Assembly: GCF_014643775.1 (NCBI RefSeq)
Contig: NZ_BMKC01000001.1
Span: forward strand, 806,001-870,000
Origin: Arenimonas soli
GTDB taxonomy: Bacteria > Pseudomonadota > Gammaproteobacteria > Xanthomonadales > Xanthomonadaceae
Direction: 5' to 3'
Length of the DNA: 64,000 bases
Positions 26,802 to 36,792 of the stretch are shown here, one piece after another. The translations under genes and the position numbers were made by a program. The stretch's first letter is position 1. Each line of letters begins with the position of its first letter. The notes under the pieces were generated by a model, which saw only the letters and a program-made list of their open reading frames with translations, was not told the DNA's origin and ran no database searches.

Positions 26802-28322
26802 TCAGGTCGTGCGCAGCAGCAACCGGTGGCCGTAGCCGGGCAGGAGATCGCGCTCGGTTTCCAGGTCGAGCCGGGTCAGCGGGTGGCCTTCCAGCCAGCG
26901 CTTGGGCAAGCGCAGCAGCAGGTCGTTGCCATCCACGTCCAGTTCGACCACAGGCAGCGGGTCGCGGTCGTGGCTGCGGTGCATCAGCACCGCCAGGCGC
27001 AGCAGCAGGGCGCAGCGCTGCACGTTGGCGACCAGGCGGTCGGGCACCTTGTCGAAGCTGGCCGGGTTGGGGTTTCGGCGCTGGTTGCGCACCAGCGCCG
27101 CCAGGGTTTGCTGCTCGGTGCGCGAGAAGCCGGCGATGTCCGAGTTCTCGACCAGGTAGGCGCCGTGCTGGTGGTACTGGCTGTGGGCGATGACCAGGCC
27201 GATTTCGTGGATGCGCGCGGCCCAGGCCAGCAGGCGGCGGTTGTCGGCGTCCAGGCGCCAGGGCAGTTCGGCCTGGTCGAACAGGCTCATTGCCGTGGCT
27301 TCGACCCGCGCCGCCTGTTCGGTGTCGACCACGTAGCGCGACTGCAGCGCCCGGATCGATTCGTCGCGTGGGTCCTGCTGGCGGTCGCGGCCGAGCAGGT
27401 CGTAGAGCACGCCTTCGCGCATCGCATGGTCGCTGACGTACATGCGTTCGATGCCCAGCGCGCCGAAGGCCGCGTCGAGCACCAACAGGCCGCCGGCGAA
27501 GATCGGCCGGCGTTCGGACGACAGCCCGGGCAGCTTGATCGAGTCGATGGTGTCGTAGTCGAGCAGCTTGTCGCGGATCGCGGCGAGGCTGTCGCTGGTG
27601 ACCGACACCTTGGTGAGCTTCATCTTCACCGATACGTCGCAGATGGCCTTGATCGTGCCCGAGGAGCCCATGGCTTCGTGCCAGCCGCGGCGGCGGTAGG
27701 CTTCGGCGAACTGCTGGAATTCGGCGGCCAGTTCGGTGCGGGCCTCCTTCCAGCGTTTGCGGTTGATCCTGCCGTCGCCGAAGAACCGCCGGGTGGTGGC
27801 GATGCAGCCCATCTGCAGGCTTTCGCGCTCGAGCGCTTCGAACCCTTCGCCGATGATGACCTCGGTGGAGCCGCCGCCGATGTCCATCACCAGCCGGCTG
27901 CGCCCGGGTTCGGGCGGGTTGCCGTGGGCCACGCCCAGGTAGATCAGGCGCGCTTCCTCGCGGCCGGCCACGACTTCGATGCCATGGCCCAGCGCGGTTT
28001 CGGCGGGCATCAGGAAGGCCTGCGGGTTGGCCAGCTGGCGCACGGTGTTGGTGGCGATCGCGCGCACGCGCGGCGCCGGCAGGGTGCGGATGCGCTGGCC
28101 GAAGCGGGCCAGGCAGTCGAGCGCACGCGGCATCACCGACGGGTCGAGCCCGCCGTGGCCATCGAGGCCCTCGGCCAGGCGCACGGTTTCCTTGATGCGG
28201 TCGACGATGCGCAGCTGGCCCAGCAGGTAGCGGGCCACGACCATGTGGAAGCTGTTCGAGCCCAGGTCCACGGCCGCCAGCATGTCGCCGTCCTTGAGCG
28301 GTGGCGTGGCTTCGGTCGGCAT
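26802..28322 (-). CDS. ppx: exopolyphosphatase, Ppx/GppA family
   Basis: The 506-aa protein starts at ATG 28322, 4 bp after the ppk stop. It shows the ASKHA phosphatase fold: MLAAVDLGSNSFHMVVARYL at the N-terminus, the glycine-rich DIGGGSTEVIIGEG and SSGTIKAICDV. An HD-like C-terminal domain is indicated by AARIHEIGLVIAHSQYHQHG. Ppx removes terminal phosphate from polyphosphate; GppA-type activity on pppGpp is also possible in organisms with a single homologue. It lies between ppk and the Pho-box-like site. Confidence 0.95.
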   Translation of the reverse strand: MPTEATPPLKDGDMLAAVDLGSNSFHMVVARYLLGQLRIVDRIKETVRLAEGLDGHGGLDPSVMPRALDCLARFGQRIRTLPAPRVRAIATNTVRQLANPQAFLMPAETALGHGIEVVAGREEARLIYLGVAHGNPPEPGRSRLVMDIGGGSTEVIIGEGFEALERESLQMGCIATTRRFFGDGRINRKRWKEARTELAAEFQQFAEAYRRRGWHEAMGSSGTIKAICDVSVKMKLTKVSVTSDSLAAIRDKLLDYDTIDSIKLPGLSSERRPIFAGGLLVLDAAFGALGIERMYVSDHAMREGVLYDLLGRDRQQDPRDESIRALQSRYVVDTEQAARVEATAMSLFDQAELPWRLDADNRRLLAWAARIHEIGLVIAHSQYHQHGAYLVENSDIAGFSRTEQQTLAALVRNQRRNPNPASFDKVPDRLVANVQRCALLLRLAVLMHRSHDRDPLPVVELDVDGNDLLLRLPKRWLEGHPLTRLDLETERDLLPGYGHRLLLRTT

Positions 28323-28326
28323 CAGG

Positions 28327-30417
28327 TCATCCGCAGAGTTTGGCCAGGAGCGCGCCCTGCGCAGAATAGGGCATCTCGCCCTCGGCGGGCGAAACATGGT
28401 CGTAGCTGCCGTCCTCGCGCAGTTCCCAGGCCTGCTGGTTGTCGGCCAGGTAGTTGGCCAGCTCCTCGTCGTACACGCGTTCGGCCAGGCGCGGGTCGAT
28501 GATCGGGAAGCAGGTCTCGACGCGGCGCAGCAGGTTGCGTTCCATCCAGTCGGCGCTCGAGCAGAAGATTTCGGGCTTGCCGCCGTTGCCGAACCAGTAC
28601 ACGCGGCTGTGTTCAAGGAAACGCCCCACCACCGAGCGCACGGTGATGTTCTCCGACACGCCCGGCACGCCCGGACGCAGGCAGCAGGCGCCGCGCACGA
28701 TCAGTTCGATCTTCGCGCCGGCCTGCGAGGCTTCGTACAGGGCCCGGATGACGCTGGCTTCGTTGAGCGCGTTCATCTTGGCGATGATGTGCCCGCCCTT
28801 GCCCGCGCGCGCCAGCTTCGCCTCGCGTTCTATGCGCATCAGGATGCCCTTGTGCAGGGTGAAGGGCGATTGCATCATCCGACGCAGCTTGATCGACGGC
28901 GCCAGGCCGGAGAGCTGCTGGAAGATGTCGTGCACGTCGGCGGCGATGTCCGGGTCCGAGCTCATCAGGCCGATGTCGGTGTATGCCCGGGCCGTGCCGG
29001 CGTGGTAGTTGCCGGTGCCCAGGTGCACGTAGCGCTGCAGCTTTTTTCCTTCCCGGCGCACGATCAGCATCATCTTGGCGTGGGTCTTGTAGCCGACCAC
29101 GCCGTACATCACCTGCACGCCGGCCTCCTGCAGCTGGTCGGCCAGGCGGATGTTGGCTTCTTCGTCGAAGCGGGCGCGCAGTTCCACCACCACCGTCACG
29201 TCCTTGCCGTTGCGGGCGGCCGTGATCAGGTGGTCGATGATCTTGCTGTCCTTGCCGGTGCGGTAGAGCGTCTGCTTGATCGCCAGCACGTCGGGGTCGT
29301 GGGCGGCATGCTGGAGCAGGTCGAGCACCGACTGGAAACTCTGGTAGGGGTGGTGCAGCAGCACGTCGCGCTGGCGCAGCGTCTCGAACGGCGCCTCGGC
29401 GTCCAGCGCCACGGCGCCGGGCTTGAAGGCCGGGAACTTCAGGTCGGGGCGGTCGACCAGGTCGTAGACCTGGGTGACGCGGTTGATGTTGACCGGGCCG
29501 TTGATGCGGTACACGGCGTTTTCGGTCAGGCCGAAGTTCTGCAGCAGGGTGCGCACGATGGGCTTCGGGCAGTGTTCGGCGATCTCCAGGCGCACCGCCG
29601 GCCGGAAGCCGCGGCTGGCCAGTTCGTCCTTGAGCGCGCTGGCGAGGTTTTCCACTTCCTCCTCGTCGACGAACAGTTCGGAATTGCGGGTGACGCGGAA
29701 CTGATAGGCGCCCTTGACCCGCATGCCGGTGAACAGGTCGTCCACGAAGGCGGTGAGCACGGCCGAGAGCAGCACGAAGTCGTGTTCGCCGCCCGAAATT
29801 TCCGGCGGCAGCTGGATGATGCGCGGCAGCGAGCGCGGCGCGCGCACGATGGCCATGCCGCCATTGCGGCCGAACGCGTCCTTGCCTTCCAGCACCACCA
29901 CCACGTTGAGCGACTTGTTGAGGATGCGCGGGAACGGATGCACCGGGTCCAGGCCCAGGGGCGAGAGCACCGGCAGCAGTTCGTCGCGGAAATAGCGGTG
30001 CAGCCACTTGCGCTGGCGCGCGTTCCAGGACGAGTGCGCCAGGATGCGGATGCCGGCGCCGTTGAGCTCCGGGCGCAGGCATTCGTTCCAGTAGCGGTAC
30101 TGTTCGGCCACCAGTTCGGCGGCCTTGTCGTGGATCAGCTCCAGCGCCCGCGAGGGCGGGATGCCGTCGGGCGGCAGCGGCCCGCCGAACTGCAGCGCGG
30201 TGCGCACGGTGGCGGCGCGGATCTCGAAGAATTCATCGAGGTTGGTGCAGCTGATGCACAGGTAGCGCAGGCGTTCGAGCAGCGGCACCCGGGGGTCCTT
30301 GGCTTGGGCCAGGACCCGGAAATTGAACTCCAGCTGCGACAGTTCGCGGTTGAGGTAAAGCTCGGGTGCGTGCAGGTCGGGCGGGCTGGTGCCGGCTTCG
30401 GGGCTGTCGGGACTCAT
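28327..30417 (-). CDS. ppk1: polyphosphate kinase 1
   Basis: The 696-aa enzyme makes polyphosphate from ATP. The N-terminal domain begins with LYLNRELSQLEFNFRVLAQA and SCTNLDEFFEIRAATV. The phospholipase-D-like catalytic part includes YKTHAKMMLIVRREGKKL, with the conserved histidine of the first HxK motif, and YVHLGTGNYHAGTARAYTDI. Length is normal for Ppk1. It starts 4 bp after phoR and ends 4 bp before ppx, so the signalling system and polyphosphate metabolism share a transcript. Confidence 0.96.
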   Translation of the reverse strand: MSPDSPEAGTSPPDLHAPELYLNRELSQLEFNFRVLAQAKDPRVPLLERLRYLCISCTNLDEFFEIRAATVRTALQFGGPLPPDGIPPSRALELIHDKAAELVAEQYRYWNECLRPELNGAGIRILAHSSWNARQRKWLHRYFRDELLPVLSPLGLDPVHPFPRILNKSLNVVVVLEGKDAFGRNGGMAIVRAPRSLPRIIQLPPEISGGEHDFVLLSAVLTAFVDDLFTGMRVKGAYQFRVTRNSELFVDEEEVENLASALKDELASRGFRPAVRLEIAEHCPKPIVRTLLQNFGLTENAVYRINGPVNINRVTQVYDLVDRPDLKFPAFKPGAVALDAEAPFETLRQRDVLLHHPYQSFQSVLDLLQHAAHDPDVLAIKQTLYRTGKDSKIIDHLITAARNGKDVTVVVELRARFDEEANIRLADQLQEAGVQVMYGVVGYKTHAKMMLIVRREGKKLQRYVHLGTGNYHAGTARAYTDIGLMSSDPDIAADVHDIFQQLSGLAPSIKLRRMMQSPFTLHKGILMRIEREAKLARAGKGGHIIAKMNALNEASVIRALYEASQAGAKIELIVRGACCLRPGVPGVSENITVRSVVGRFLEHSRVYWFGNGGKPEIFCSSADWMERNLLRRVETCFPIIDPRLAERVYDEELANYLADNQQAWELREDGSYDHVSPAEGEMPYSAQGALLAKLCG

Positions 30418-30421
30418 GCGC

Positions 30422-31780
<1,359 letters not shown>

Positions 31781-31794
31781 CCGCGGGCCCGACC

Positions 31795-32487
31795 TCAGCC
31801 GGTTGCCGCGGAAAAGCGGTAGCCGGCACCGCGCACGGTCTGGACCATGTTGTCCAGGCCGAAGGGCTCAAGCGCCTTGCGCAGGCGGCGGATGTGAACG
31901 TCCACGGTGCGTTCCTCCACGTAGACGTTGCCGCCCCAGACGTGGTCGAGCAGCTGGGTGCGGGTGTAGACACGTTCGGCGTGGGTCATGAAGAAGTGCA
32001 GCAGGCGGTACTCGGTGGGGCCCACGTGCAGGGGCTGGTCGCCGGCGAAGACCCGGTGGGCGGCGCCGTCGATGCGCAGGCCGCCGACGGCCACGGAACC
32101 GTCATCCTCGTCGTCCCGGGCCCGGCGCATGACGGCCCGGATGCGGGCCAGCAGTTCGCGGGCCGAAAAGGGTTTGACCACGTAGTCGTCCACGCCCGAT
32201 TCCAGGCCAGAGACCCGGTCGTTTTCCTCGCCGCGGGCGGTGAGCATGATGATCGGCACGTCGCGGGTCAGTTCGTCCTTGCGCCAGCGCCTGGCCAGTT
32301 CCAGGCCGGACGTGCCGGGCAGCATCCAGTCGAGCAGGATCAGGTCGGGGACCTTCTCCGAGATGGCGACCTGGGCTTCCCGGGCGTCGCCGGCGTGGGC
32401 GGGCTCGTAGTCGGCCTTGCGCAGGGCATAGGCCACCATCTCCCGGATGGCGGGTTCGTCGTCGACGATGAGGATGCGTTTCTGCAC
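31795..32487 (-). CDS. phoB: phosphate-regulon response regulator PhoB
   Basis: The 230-aa regulator has a receiver domain with phospho-acceptor Asp53 ([13 protein letters not shown]), the acidic pair in IVDDEP and the switch Lys in [13 protein letters not shown]. An OmpR-type winged helix follows ([20 protein letters not shown], then [19 protein letters not shown]). It is the first gene of the phoB-phoR-ppk1-ppx transcript. A clear Pho box in its promoter (32538-32555) indicates autoactivation. Confidence 0.97.
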   Translation of the reverse strand: MQKRILIVDDEPAIREMVAYALRKADYEPAHAGDAREAQVAISEKVPDLILLDWMLPGTSGLELARRWRKDELTRDVPIIMLTARGEENDRVSGLESGVDDYVVKPFSARELLARIRAVMRRARDDEDDGSVAVGGLRIDGAAHRVFAGDQPLHVGPTEYRLLHFFMTHAERVYTRTQLLDHVWGGNVYVEERTVDVHIRRLRKALEPFGLDNMVQTVRGAGYRFSAATG

Positions 32488-32523
32488 TGGCGTACCGTGT
32501 CATCGGGTGGGGTCGGGTGCAAG

Positions 32524-32555
32524 TAGATAAAACTTTTGTGACCTCCCCGTGACAG
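32524..32555 (-). promoter_or_regulatory. phoB promoter with Pho box
   Basis: Reading the minus strand, CTGTCAC-GGGG-AGGTCAC (32555-32538) matches the Pho box of two 7-mers 11 bp apart. It replaces a normal -35. A -10 hexamer TATCTA (32529-32524) follows after 8 bp and lies 36 bp before the phoB start. This is the standard arrangement of a PhoB-activated promoter. Confidence 0.8.
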
Positions 32556-32580
32556 CCCGTTCCGGCGGGCCTCGCCGCCC

Positions 32581-34197
32581 CTAGCGCCGGTCGGGGCGCT
32601 GTTCCTCGGCCCGGATGCCCTGGCGGCGCATTTCCAGCACCACCGGGGTGATCGCGGCCATGCGCGCCTCGATGCGGGCGCGCTGGTAATAGCTCAGGTC
32701 CTCGCGCTGCTTGAGGCGCTCGAGCTGGTTGAGCGCGTCCACCGCCCGGCCGTTGAGGAAGGCGGCCTCGGCGTAGGCCTCGCTGGCCCGGACTTCGTCG
32801 CCGGCCAGTTCGCTGGCGCGGGCGAAGTTGCGCTGGAACAGCGGATCGTCGCCGGCGGTCGGCAGCAGTGGCCGCAGCACGTCCTGGGCGCGGCGGCCGG
32901 CTTCGGCCGTGGCCCGTTCGCCCAGGACCTCGGCATAAGCCAGGCGCACGGCCCGGCTTTCCGGGTGGCGCCTGAGCAGGGCCTCGAACAGCTCCGTGGC
33001 TTCGGCGGGCTGGCGGTAGTGGGCCGCGGTTTCGGCGCGCGCCAGCTCCAGCCACAGGTCACCCGGGTGCCTGGCGATCAGCGCGTCGAGGGTGGCGGCG
33101 GCCTCGCGCGGCCGGCCGGCGCGCTGCTGGGCCAGGGCCAGGCCATAACGCAGGGCGTCGTTGTCCTGCTGGCCCGGGGCTTTGGCCAGGGCTTCGTATT
33201 CGAGCACCGACTGGCGCGGGCTGCTGGCGCTGAGCACGCGCAGGCGCTCGCGCGCCCAGGGGAAGATGTCGTCGCGGTCGAGCGCGGCGGCGCCGTGGGC
33301 GGCCAGGCTCAGTTCGCCGGGCAGCAGCAGCGAGGTCCGCACGGGCGCCGCGACCGGGCCCGGCACCGACGCACCCTGCATGCGGCTGGCCAACTGGCGG
33401 GTTTCGCTGATGCGCGTGGTGGTGACCGGGTGGCTGCGCAGGTATTCGGGCAGCTGGTAGCCCCCGGAATTGCCGCGGTTCACGCGCTGCATGCGCTCGA
33501 AGAAGTCGGCCATGCCGTTCGGGTCGTAGCCGGCCCGGGCCAGGGTCTGGATGCCGATGCGATCGGCTTCCGACTCGTTCGACCGGGTGTAGTCGATCCG
33601 GCGCTGCTGGATCAGGGCCATGGCGCCGGCGACGGCCGCCATCGAGGCGTTCCCGCTGGAGCTGTCGCGGCCACCGCTGTCGCCCACGGCCTGGGCGGCG
33701 GCGATGGCGCCGAGCATGGCCAGCATGATCGGCACCTGGTCCTTGCTGGCGCGTTCGTAGGCGCGAAGCACGTGGCGCTGGGTGACGTGGGCGATTTCGT
33801 GCGCCATCACGCCGGCGACCTCGGCTTCGGTTTCAGCGGTGAGCACCAGGCCGGCGTTCATGCCGATGTAGCCGCCGAGCGTAGCGAAGGCGTTGATCTG
33901 CCGGTCGCGCATCATGAAGAAGGTGTAGTCGTTCATGGGCACGTCGCTGGCCGCGGCCAGGCGGTAGCCCATGGACTGCAGCCAGTCATCCACCAGCGGG
34001 TCTTCGACCAGCATGTTCAGGCGGCGCAGTTCGTAGCGCAGGTAGGCGCCGTATTCGGCCTCGGTGGCCGGGTCGATCATCCCGGCGGCCGACGATCCGA
34101 TGTCGGGCAGGCTGGCGTCCTGCGCGCGGGCACCGCAGGCCAGGGTGATGGCCAGGCTGAGGGCGGCGGTGGCGAGGATGCGCAAGGCGGACTCCAT
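32581..34197 (-). CDS. bepA: BepA-type periplasmic M48 metalloprotease with TPR domain
   Basis: The 538-aa protein has a signal peptide (cut near ARA-25). The peptidase domain carries HEIAH at 133-137 and the downstream NESEADRIG at about 207-215, which provides the third zinc ligand. The C-terminal third is helical, matching the TPR region that contacts the BAM complex. BepA degrades stalled LptD and other outer-membrane proteins and also acts as a chaperone. It lies on the same strand upstream of phoB but is separated from it by the Pho-box promoter. It is divergent from the glutaredoxin gene. Confidence 0.92.
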   Translation of the reverse strand: MESALRILATAALSLAITLACGARAQDASLPDIGSSAAGMIDPATEAEYGAYLRYELRRLNMLVEDPLVDDWLQSMGYRLAAASDVPMNDYTFFMMRDRQINAFATLGGYIGMNAGLVLTAETEAEVAGVMAHEIAHVTQRHVLRAYERASKDQVPIMLAMLGAIAAAQAVGDSGGRDSSSGNASMAAVAGAMALIQQRRIDYTRSNESEADRIGIQTLARAGYDPNGMADFFERMQRVNRGNSGGYQLPEYLRSHPVTTTRISETRQLASRMQGASVPGPVAAPVRTSLLLPGELSLAAHGAAALDRDDIFPWARERLRVLSASSPRQSVLEYEALAKAPGQQDNDALRYGLALAQQRAGRPREAAATLDALIARHPGDLWLELARAETAAHYRQPAEATELFEALLRRHPESRAVRLAYAEVLGERATAEAGRRAQDVLRPLLPTAGDDPLFQRNFARASELAGDEVRASEAYAEAAFLNGRAVDALNQLERLKQREDLSYYQRARIEARMAAITPVVLEMRRQGIRAEEQRPDRR

Positions 34198-34346
34198 GCA
34201 GGGGTGGCCGAAGCATAGCGGCTGCGGCGGGCGCCGCGGGTGAACCCGCGGTTAACCCGCGCGCCCCGTGCCGCAGCGTTGCAGGCGCTGGCTGGAAAAG
34301 GCGGTCGCCGGGCCCCACACTGCGGGCTGAACTTCCGGAGAGTCCC

Positions 34347-34607
34347 GTGTCCAAGGTCCTGATGTACACCACCGCCGTCTGCCCGTTCTGCGTGGCGGCC
34401 AAGAATTTCCTCAAGTCGCGCGGTGCCCAGTGGGAAGAGGTCCGCGTCGACCTCGACCTGGAGCGTCGCCGCGAGATGATGGCGCGCACCGAGCGCACCT
34501 CGGTGCCGCAGATCTTCATCGGCGACACCCACGTGGGCGGTTACGACGAGCTGGTGGCCCTGGACCGTGCGGGTGGACTCAAGCCCTTGCTCGAGGGCCA
34601 GGCATGA
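34347..34607 (+). CDS. grxC: glutaredoxin 3
   Basis: The 86-aa dithiol glutaredoxin starts at GTG 34347, with CCGGAG about 6 bases upstream. The active site is Cys12-Pro-Phe-Cys15 (the usual Tyr is replaced by Phe). The glutathione-binding TSVPQIFIGDTHVGGYDEL is intact. It reduces disulfides and glutathionylated proteins in the cytoplasm. Its stop overlaps the start of the AhpD-like gene by 4 bp. Confidence 0.93.
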   Translation: MSKVLMYTTAVCPFCVAAKNFLKSRGAQWEEVRVDLDLERRREMMARTERTSVPQIFIGDTHVGGYDELVALDRAGGLKPLLEGQA

Positions 34608-35011
34608 GTGCGGACAAGGGCAAGGGCGGCGATGATCGCGTCGCTGAATTCAGCGCCTTCCGCAAGCGCATGAACGAACGCATCCTGGCCGAGGACAACC
34701 AGGTGGTGCGCCGCTTCTTCGCGCTCGACACCCAGACCTACCGCGCCGGCGCCCTGGACGTGAAGACCAAGGAACTGATGGGCCTGGCGGCGTCGATGGT
34801 GCTGCGCTGCGACGACTGCATCGCCTACCACGTGGCCCAGTGCAAGCAGGCCGGGGTCAGCCGGGACGAGCTTTTCGAAGCCTTCAGCGTGTCCCTGGTG
34901 GTGGGCGGTTCGATCGTCATCCCGCACCTGCGGCGGGCGGTGGACTTCCTCGACCAGCTCGAAGGCGGCGACGCCGGCGCGGCCGCCGAACCGGCCGGCC
35001 ACGGCCACTGA
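34604..35011 (+). CDS. carboxymuconolactone decarboxylase / AhpD-like family protein
   Basis: The 135-aa helical protein starts at ATG 34604 (ATGA overlap with grxC). It carries the AhpD-type redox motif KELMGLAASMVLRCDDCIAY followed by His, that is E...CxxCxxxH. AhpD-like proteins use this pair in peroxide or alkylhydroperoxide reduction. Translational coupling to glutaredoxin suggests that GrxC could be its electron donor or partner. The last 20 residues (Gly/Ala and a GHGH tail) are low-complexity. Confidence 0.85.
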   Translation: MSADKGKGGDDRVAEFSAFRKRMNERILAEDNQVVRRFFALDTQTYRAGALDVKTKELMGLAASMVLRCDDCIAYHVAQCKQAGVSRDELFEAFSVSLVVGGSIVIPHLRRAVDFLDQLEGGDAGAAAEPAGHGH

Positions 35012-35061
35012 GCCGGCCTACGACCAAGGTCCAATCGGGCAGGGGCAGGGCGATTGAGGCA

Positions 35062-35067
35062 TAATAT
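35062..35067 (+). promoter_or_regulatory. possible -10 element of the isocitrate dehydrogenase gene
   Basis: TAATAT stands out in GC-rich sequence 54 bp before the dehydrogenase start. No convincing -35 hexamer is present at the normal distance. Confidence 0.3.
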
Positions 35068-35120
35068 TGCGCCTCCGGCGGCCGCCTGGCCGCCAGAACC
35101 CTTTGGAAGAACAAGAACTT

Positions 35121-36131
35121 ATGACCCAGACGATTGCGGTGATCCGCGGCGACGGCATTGGCCCGGAGATCATGGATGCCACCCTCAAGGTGCTCGACGC
35201 CCTTGACCTGGGCCTGTCCTACGACTTCGTCGAGGCCGGCCTGGTCGCCTACGAAAAGCAGGGCGAACTGCTTCCCGCCGCCACCATGGACGCCATCCGC
35301 AAGCACCGCGTGGCGCTAAAGAGCCCGCTGACCACGCCGGTGGGCGAGGGCTTCTCGTCGATCAACGTCGAGTTGCGCAAGCGCTTCGACCTGTACGCGA
35401 ACGTGCGTCCGGCGATCAGCTTCCCGAACACCAAGTCGCGCTACGAGAACATCGACCTGATCACGGTGCGTGAAAACACCGAAGGCGCCTACATCGGCGA
35501 GGGCCAGAACCTCACCGCCGACGGTGAAACGGCCACGCTCACGCAGAAGATCACCCGCCGCGGCTCCGAGCGCATCGTGCGCTACGCCTTCGACCTGGCG
35601 CGCCGCATCGGCCGCAAGAAGGTCACGGTGGTGCACAAGGCCAACATCCTCAAGTCCACCTCGGGCCTGTTCCTGAAGGTGGCGCGCCAGGTGGCCACCG
35701 AGTACCCGGACATCCAGTGCAACGACATGATCGTCGACAACACCTGCATGCAGCTGGTGATGCGTCCCGAGCAGTTCGACGTCATCGTCACCACCAACCT
35801 GTTCGGCGACATCATTTCCGACCTGTGCGCCGGCCTCGTCGGCGGCCTGGGCCTGGCCCCGGGTGCCAACATCGGCACCGAGGCGGCGATCTTCGAGGCC
35901 GTGCATGGCTCGGCGCCGGACATCGCCGGCAAGGGCATCGCCAACCCGGTGGCCCTGCTGCTGGGCGCCGCCCAGATGCTCGACCACCTGGGCCACAACG
36001 ACGCCGCCCGCCGCCTGCGCCAGGCCATCGTCGAGACCATGACGGCCAAGGACAACCTGACGCCCGACCTGGGGGGCAGCGGCACCACCGAGTCTTTCGC
36101 CCAGGCCATCGCGAACCGCGCCAGGGCCTGA
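35121..36131 (+). CDS. NAD-type isocitrate dehydrogenase (isopropylmalate dehydrogenase-like family)
   Basis: The 336-aa enzyme starts at ATG 35121. The fold begins TIAVIRGDGIGPEIMDATLK. The substrate loop SSINVELRKRFDLYANVRPA has the Ser of isocitrate dehydrogenases instead of the LeuB pattern. NTEGAYIGEG and the metal site IISDLCAGLVGGLGLAPGAN follow. GSAPDIAGKGIANPVALLLG is the family signature. Xanthomonadaceae commonly use a short NAD-dependent isocitrate dehydrogenase of this type in the TCA cycle. A good intrinsic terminator follows. A homoisocitrate or tartrate dehydrogenase is a less likely alternative. Confidence 0.9.
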   Translation: MTQTIAVIRGDGIGPEIMDATLKVLDALDLGLSYDFVEAGLVAYEKQGELLPAATMDAIRKHRVALKSPLTTPVGEGFSSINVELRKRFDLYANVRPAISFPNTKSRYENIDLITVRENTEGAYIGEGQNLTADGETATLTQKITRRGSERIVRYAFDLARRIGRKKVTVVHKANILKSTSGLFLKVARQVATEYPDIQCNDMIVDNTCMQLVMRPEQFDVIVTTNLFGDIISDLCAGLVGGLGLAPGANIGTEAAIFEAVHGSAPDIAGKGIANPVALLLGAAQMLDHLGHNDAARRLRQAIVETMTAKDNLTPDLGGSGTTESFAQAIANRARA

Positions 36132-36158
36132 GGTCCCGGCGTTCCGGCGTGAAACAGG

Positions 36159-36182
36159 AAGGGCGCCATAAGGCGCCCTTTT
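36159..36182 (+). terminator. intrinsic terminator after the isocitrate dehydrogenase gene
   Basis: AAGGGCGCC (36159-36167) and GGCGCCCTT (36172-36180) form a 9-bp stem with an ATAA loop, and the T-run covers 36179-36182. It lies 27 bp after the stop codon, between convergent genes. Confidence 0.85.
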
Positions 36183-36208
36183 CATTGCTGGCCTGAAGTC
36201 GCCGGCAA

Positions 36209-36646
36209 TCAGTCCGAGGCGGGAACGTCCCGCGAAGCCGGCGGCACATAGATAGCCACCGCGTGCGCCTTCTTGCGGCTGGTGGGGATGCCGAGGCCGA
36301 CGCCGACGGCGCTGTTCCTGCCGTAGCTGGCGCCGCCGACCGACATGCCCACGGGCGAGCGTGCCTGGCCGACGCCGACGATGACCAGCCCGTTGGCCCC
36401 CAGGGCGGCGGCCTCGGTGCGCAAGCGATCGATCACGGCACGTTCCTGGCCCGGGGTGCCGAACCCGATGCCGCTGGCGGCTTCAAGCTGGGCCACGTCC
36501 ACGGATCCGGGTGGCGCCGCGCGGTAGATGCGCACCTCGGACGGGTCGATGGGCGCGCGGGCCGGGCCCAGCATCAAACGCTGGGTGCTGGCGCAGCCCG
36601 CCAGCAACAGCAAGACCGACAGGAGGGTGAAAGCAATCCTGGCCAT
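36209..36646 (-). CDS. small hypothetical lipoprotein
   Basis: The 145-aa protein starts at ATG 36646 and has a lipobox LAGC at Cys18. The segment RTEAAALGANGLVIVGVGQA resembles the LGANGVV strand-helix motif shared by YbjQ-like, DUF4156 and similar small envelope proteins. The C-terminus is Gly- and Val-rich and ends IYVPPASRDVPASD. No enzymatic motif is seen. It is probably anchored in the outer membrane; it forms its own transcription unit convergent with the dehydrogenase gene. Confidence 0.75.
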   Translation of the reverse strand: MARIAFTLLSVLLLLAGCASTQRLMLGPARAPIDPSEVRIYRAAPPGSVDVAQLEAASGIGFGTPGQERAVIDRLRTEAAALGANGLVIVGVGQARSPVGMSVGGASYGRNSAVGVGLGIPTSRKKAHAVAIYVPPASRDVPASD

Positions 36647-36792
36647 GGCGAAAGACTCCGGCGCTGGCGGCACATGCCGCCAGCGCCGATGGTCGCACGG
36701 CTTCGGCCACGATGCGCCGGCCCTGGCGGTGTAGGGCGTCCGGGTGATGTGCCTGGTTCAGGGTTCCGGCCGCGGACCGGAACGCCTGCGCG

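Noticed and set aside
34235-34252. hairpin CCGCGGGT-GA-ACCCGCGG between bepA and grxC
   Set aside because: Perfect 8-bp stem but no T-run and no clear role at either promoter; compatible with chance at this GC content.
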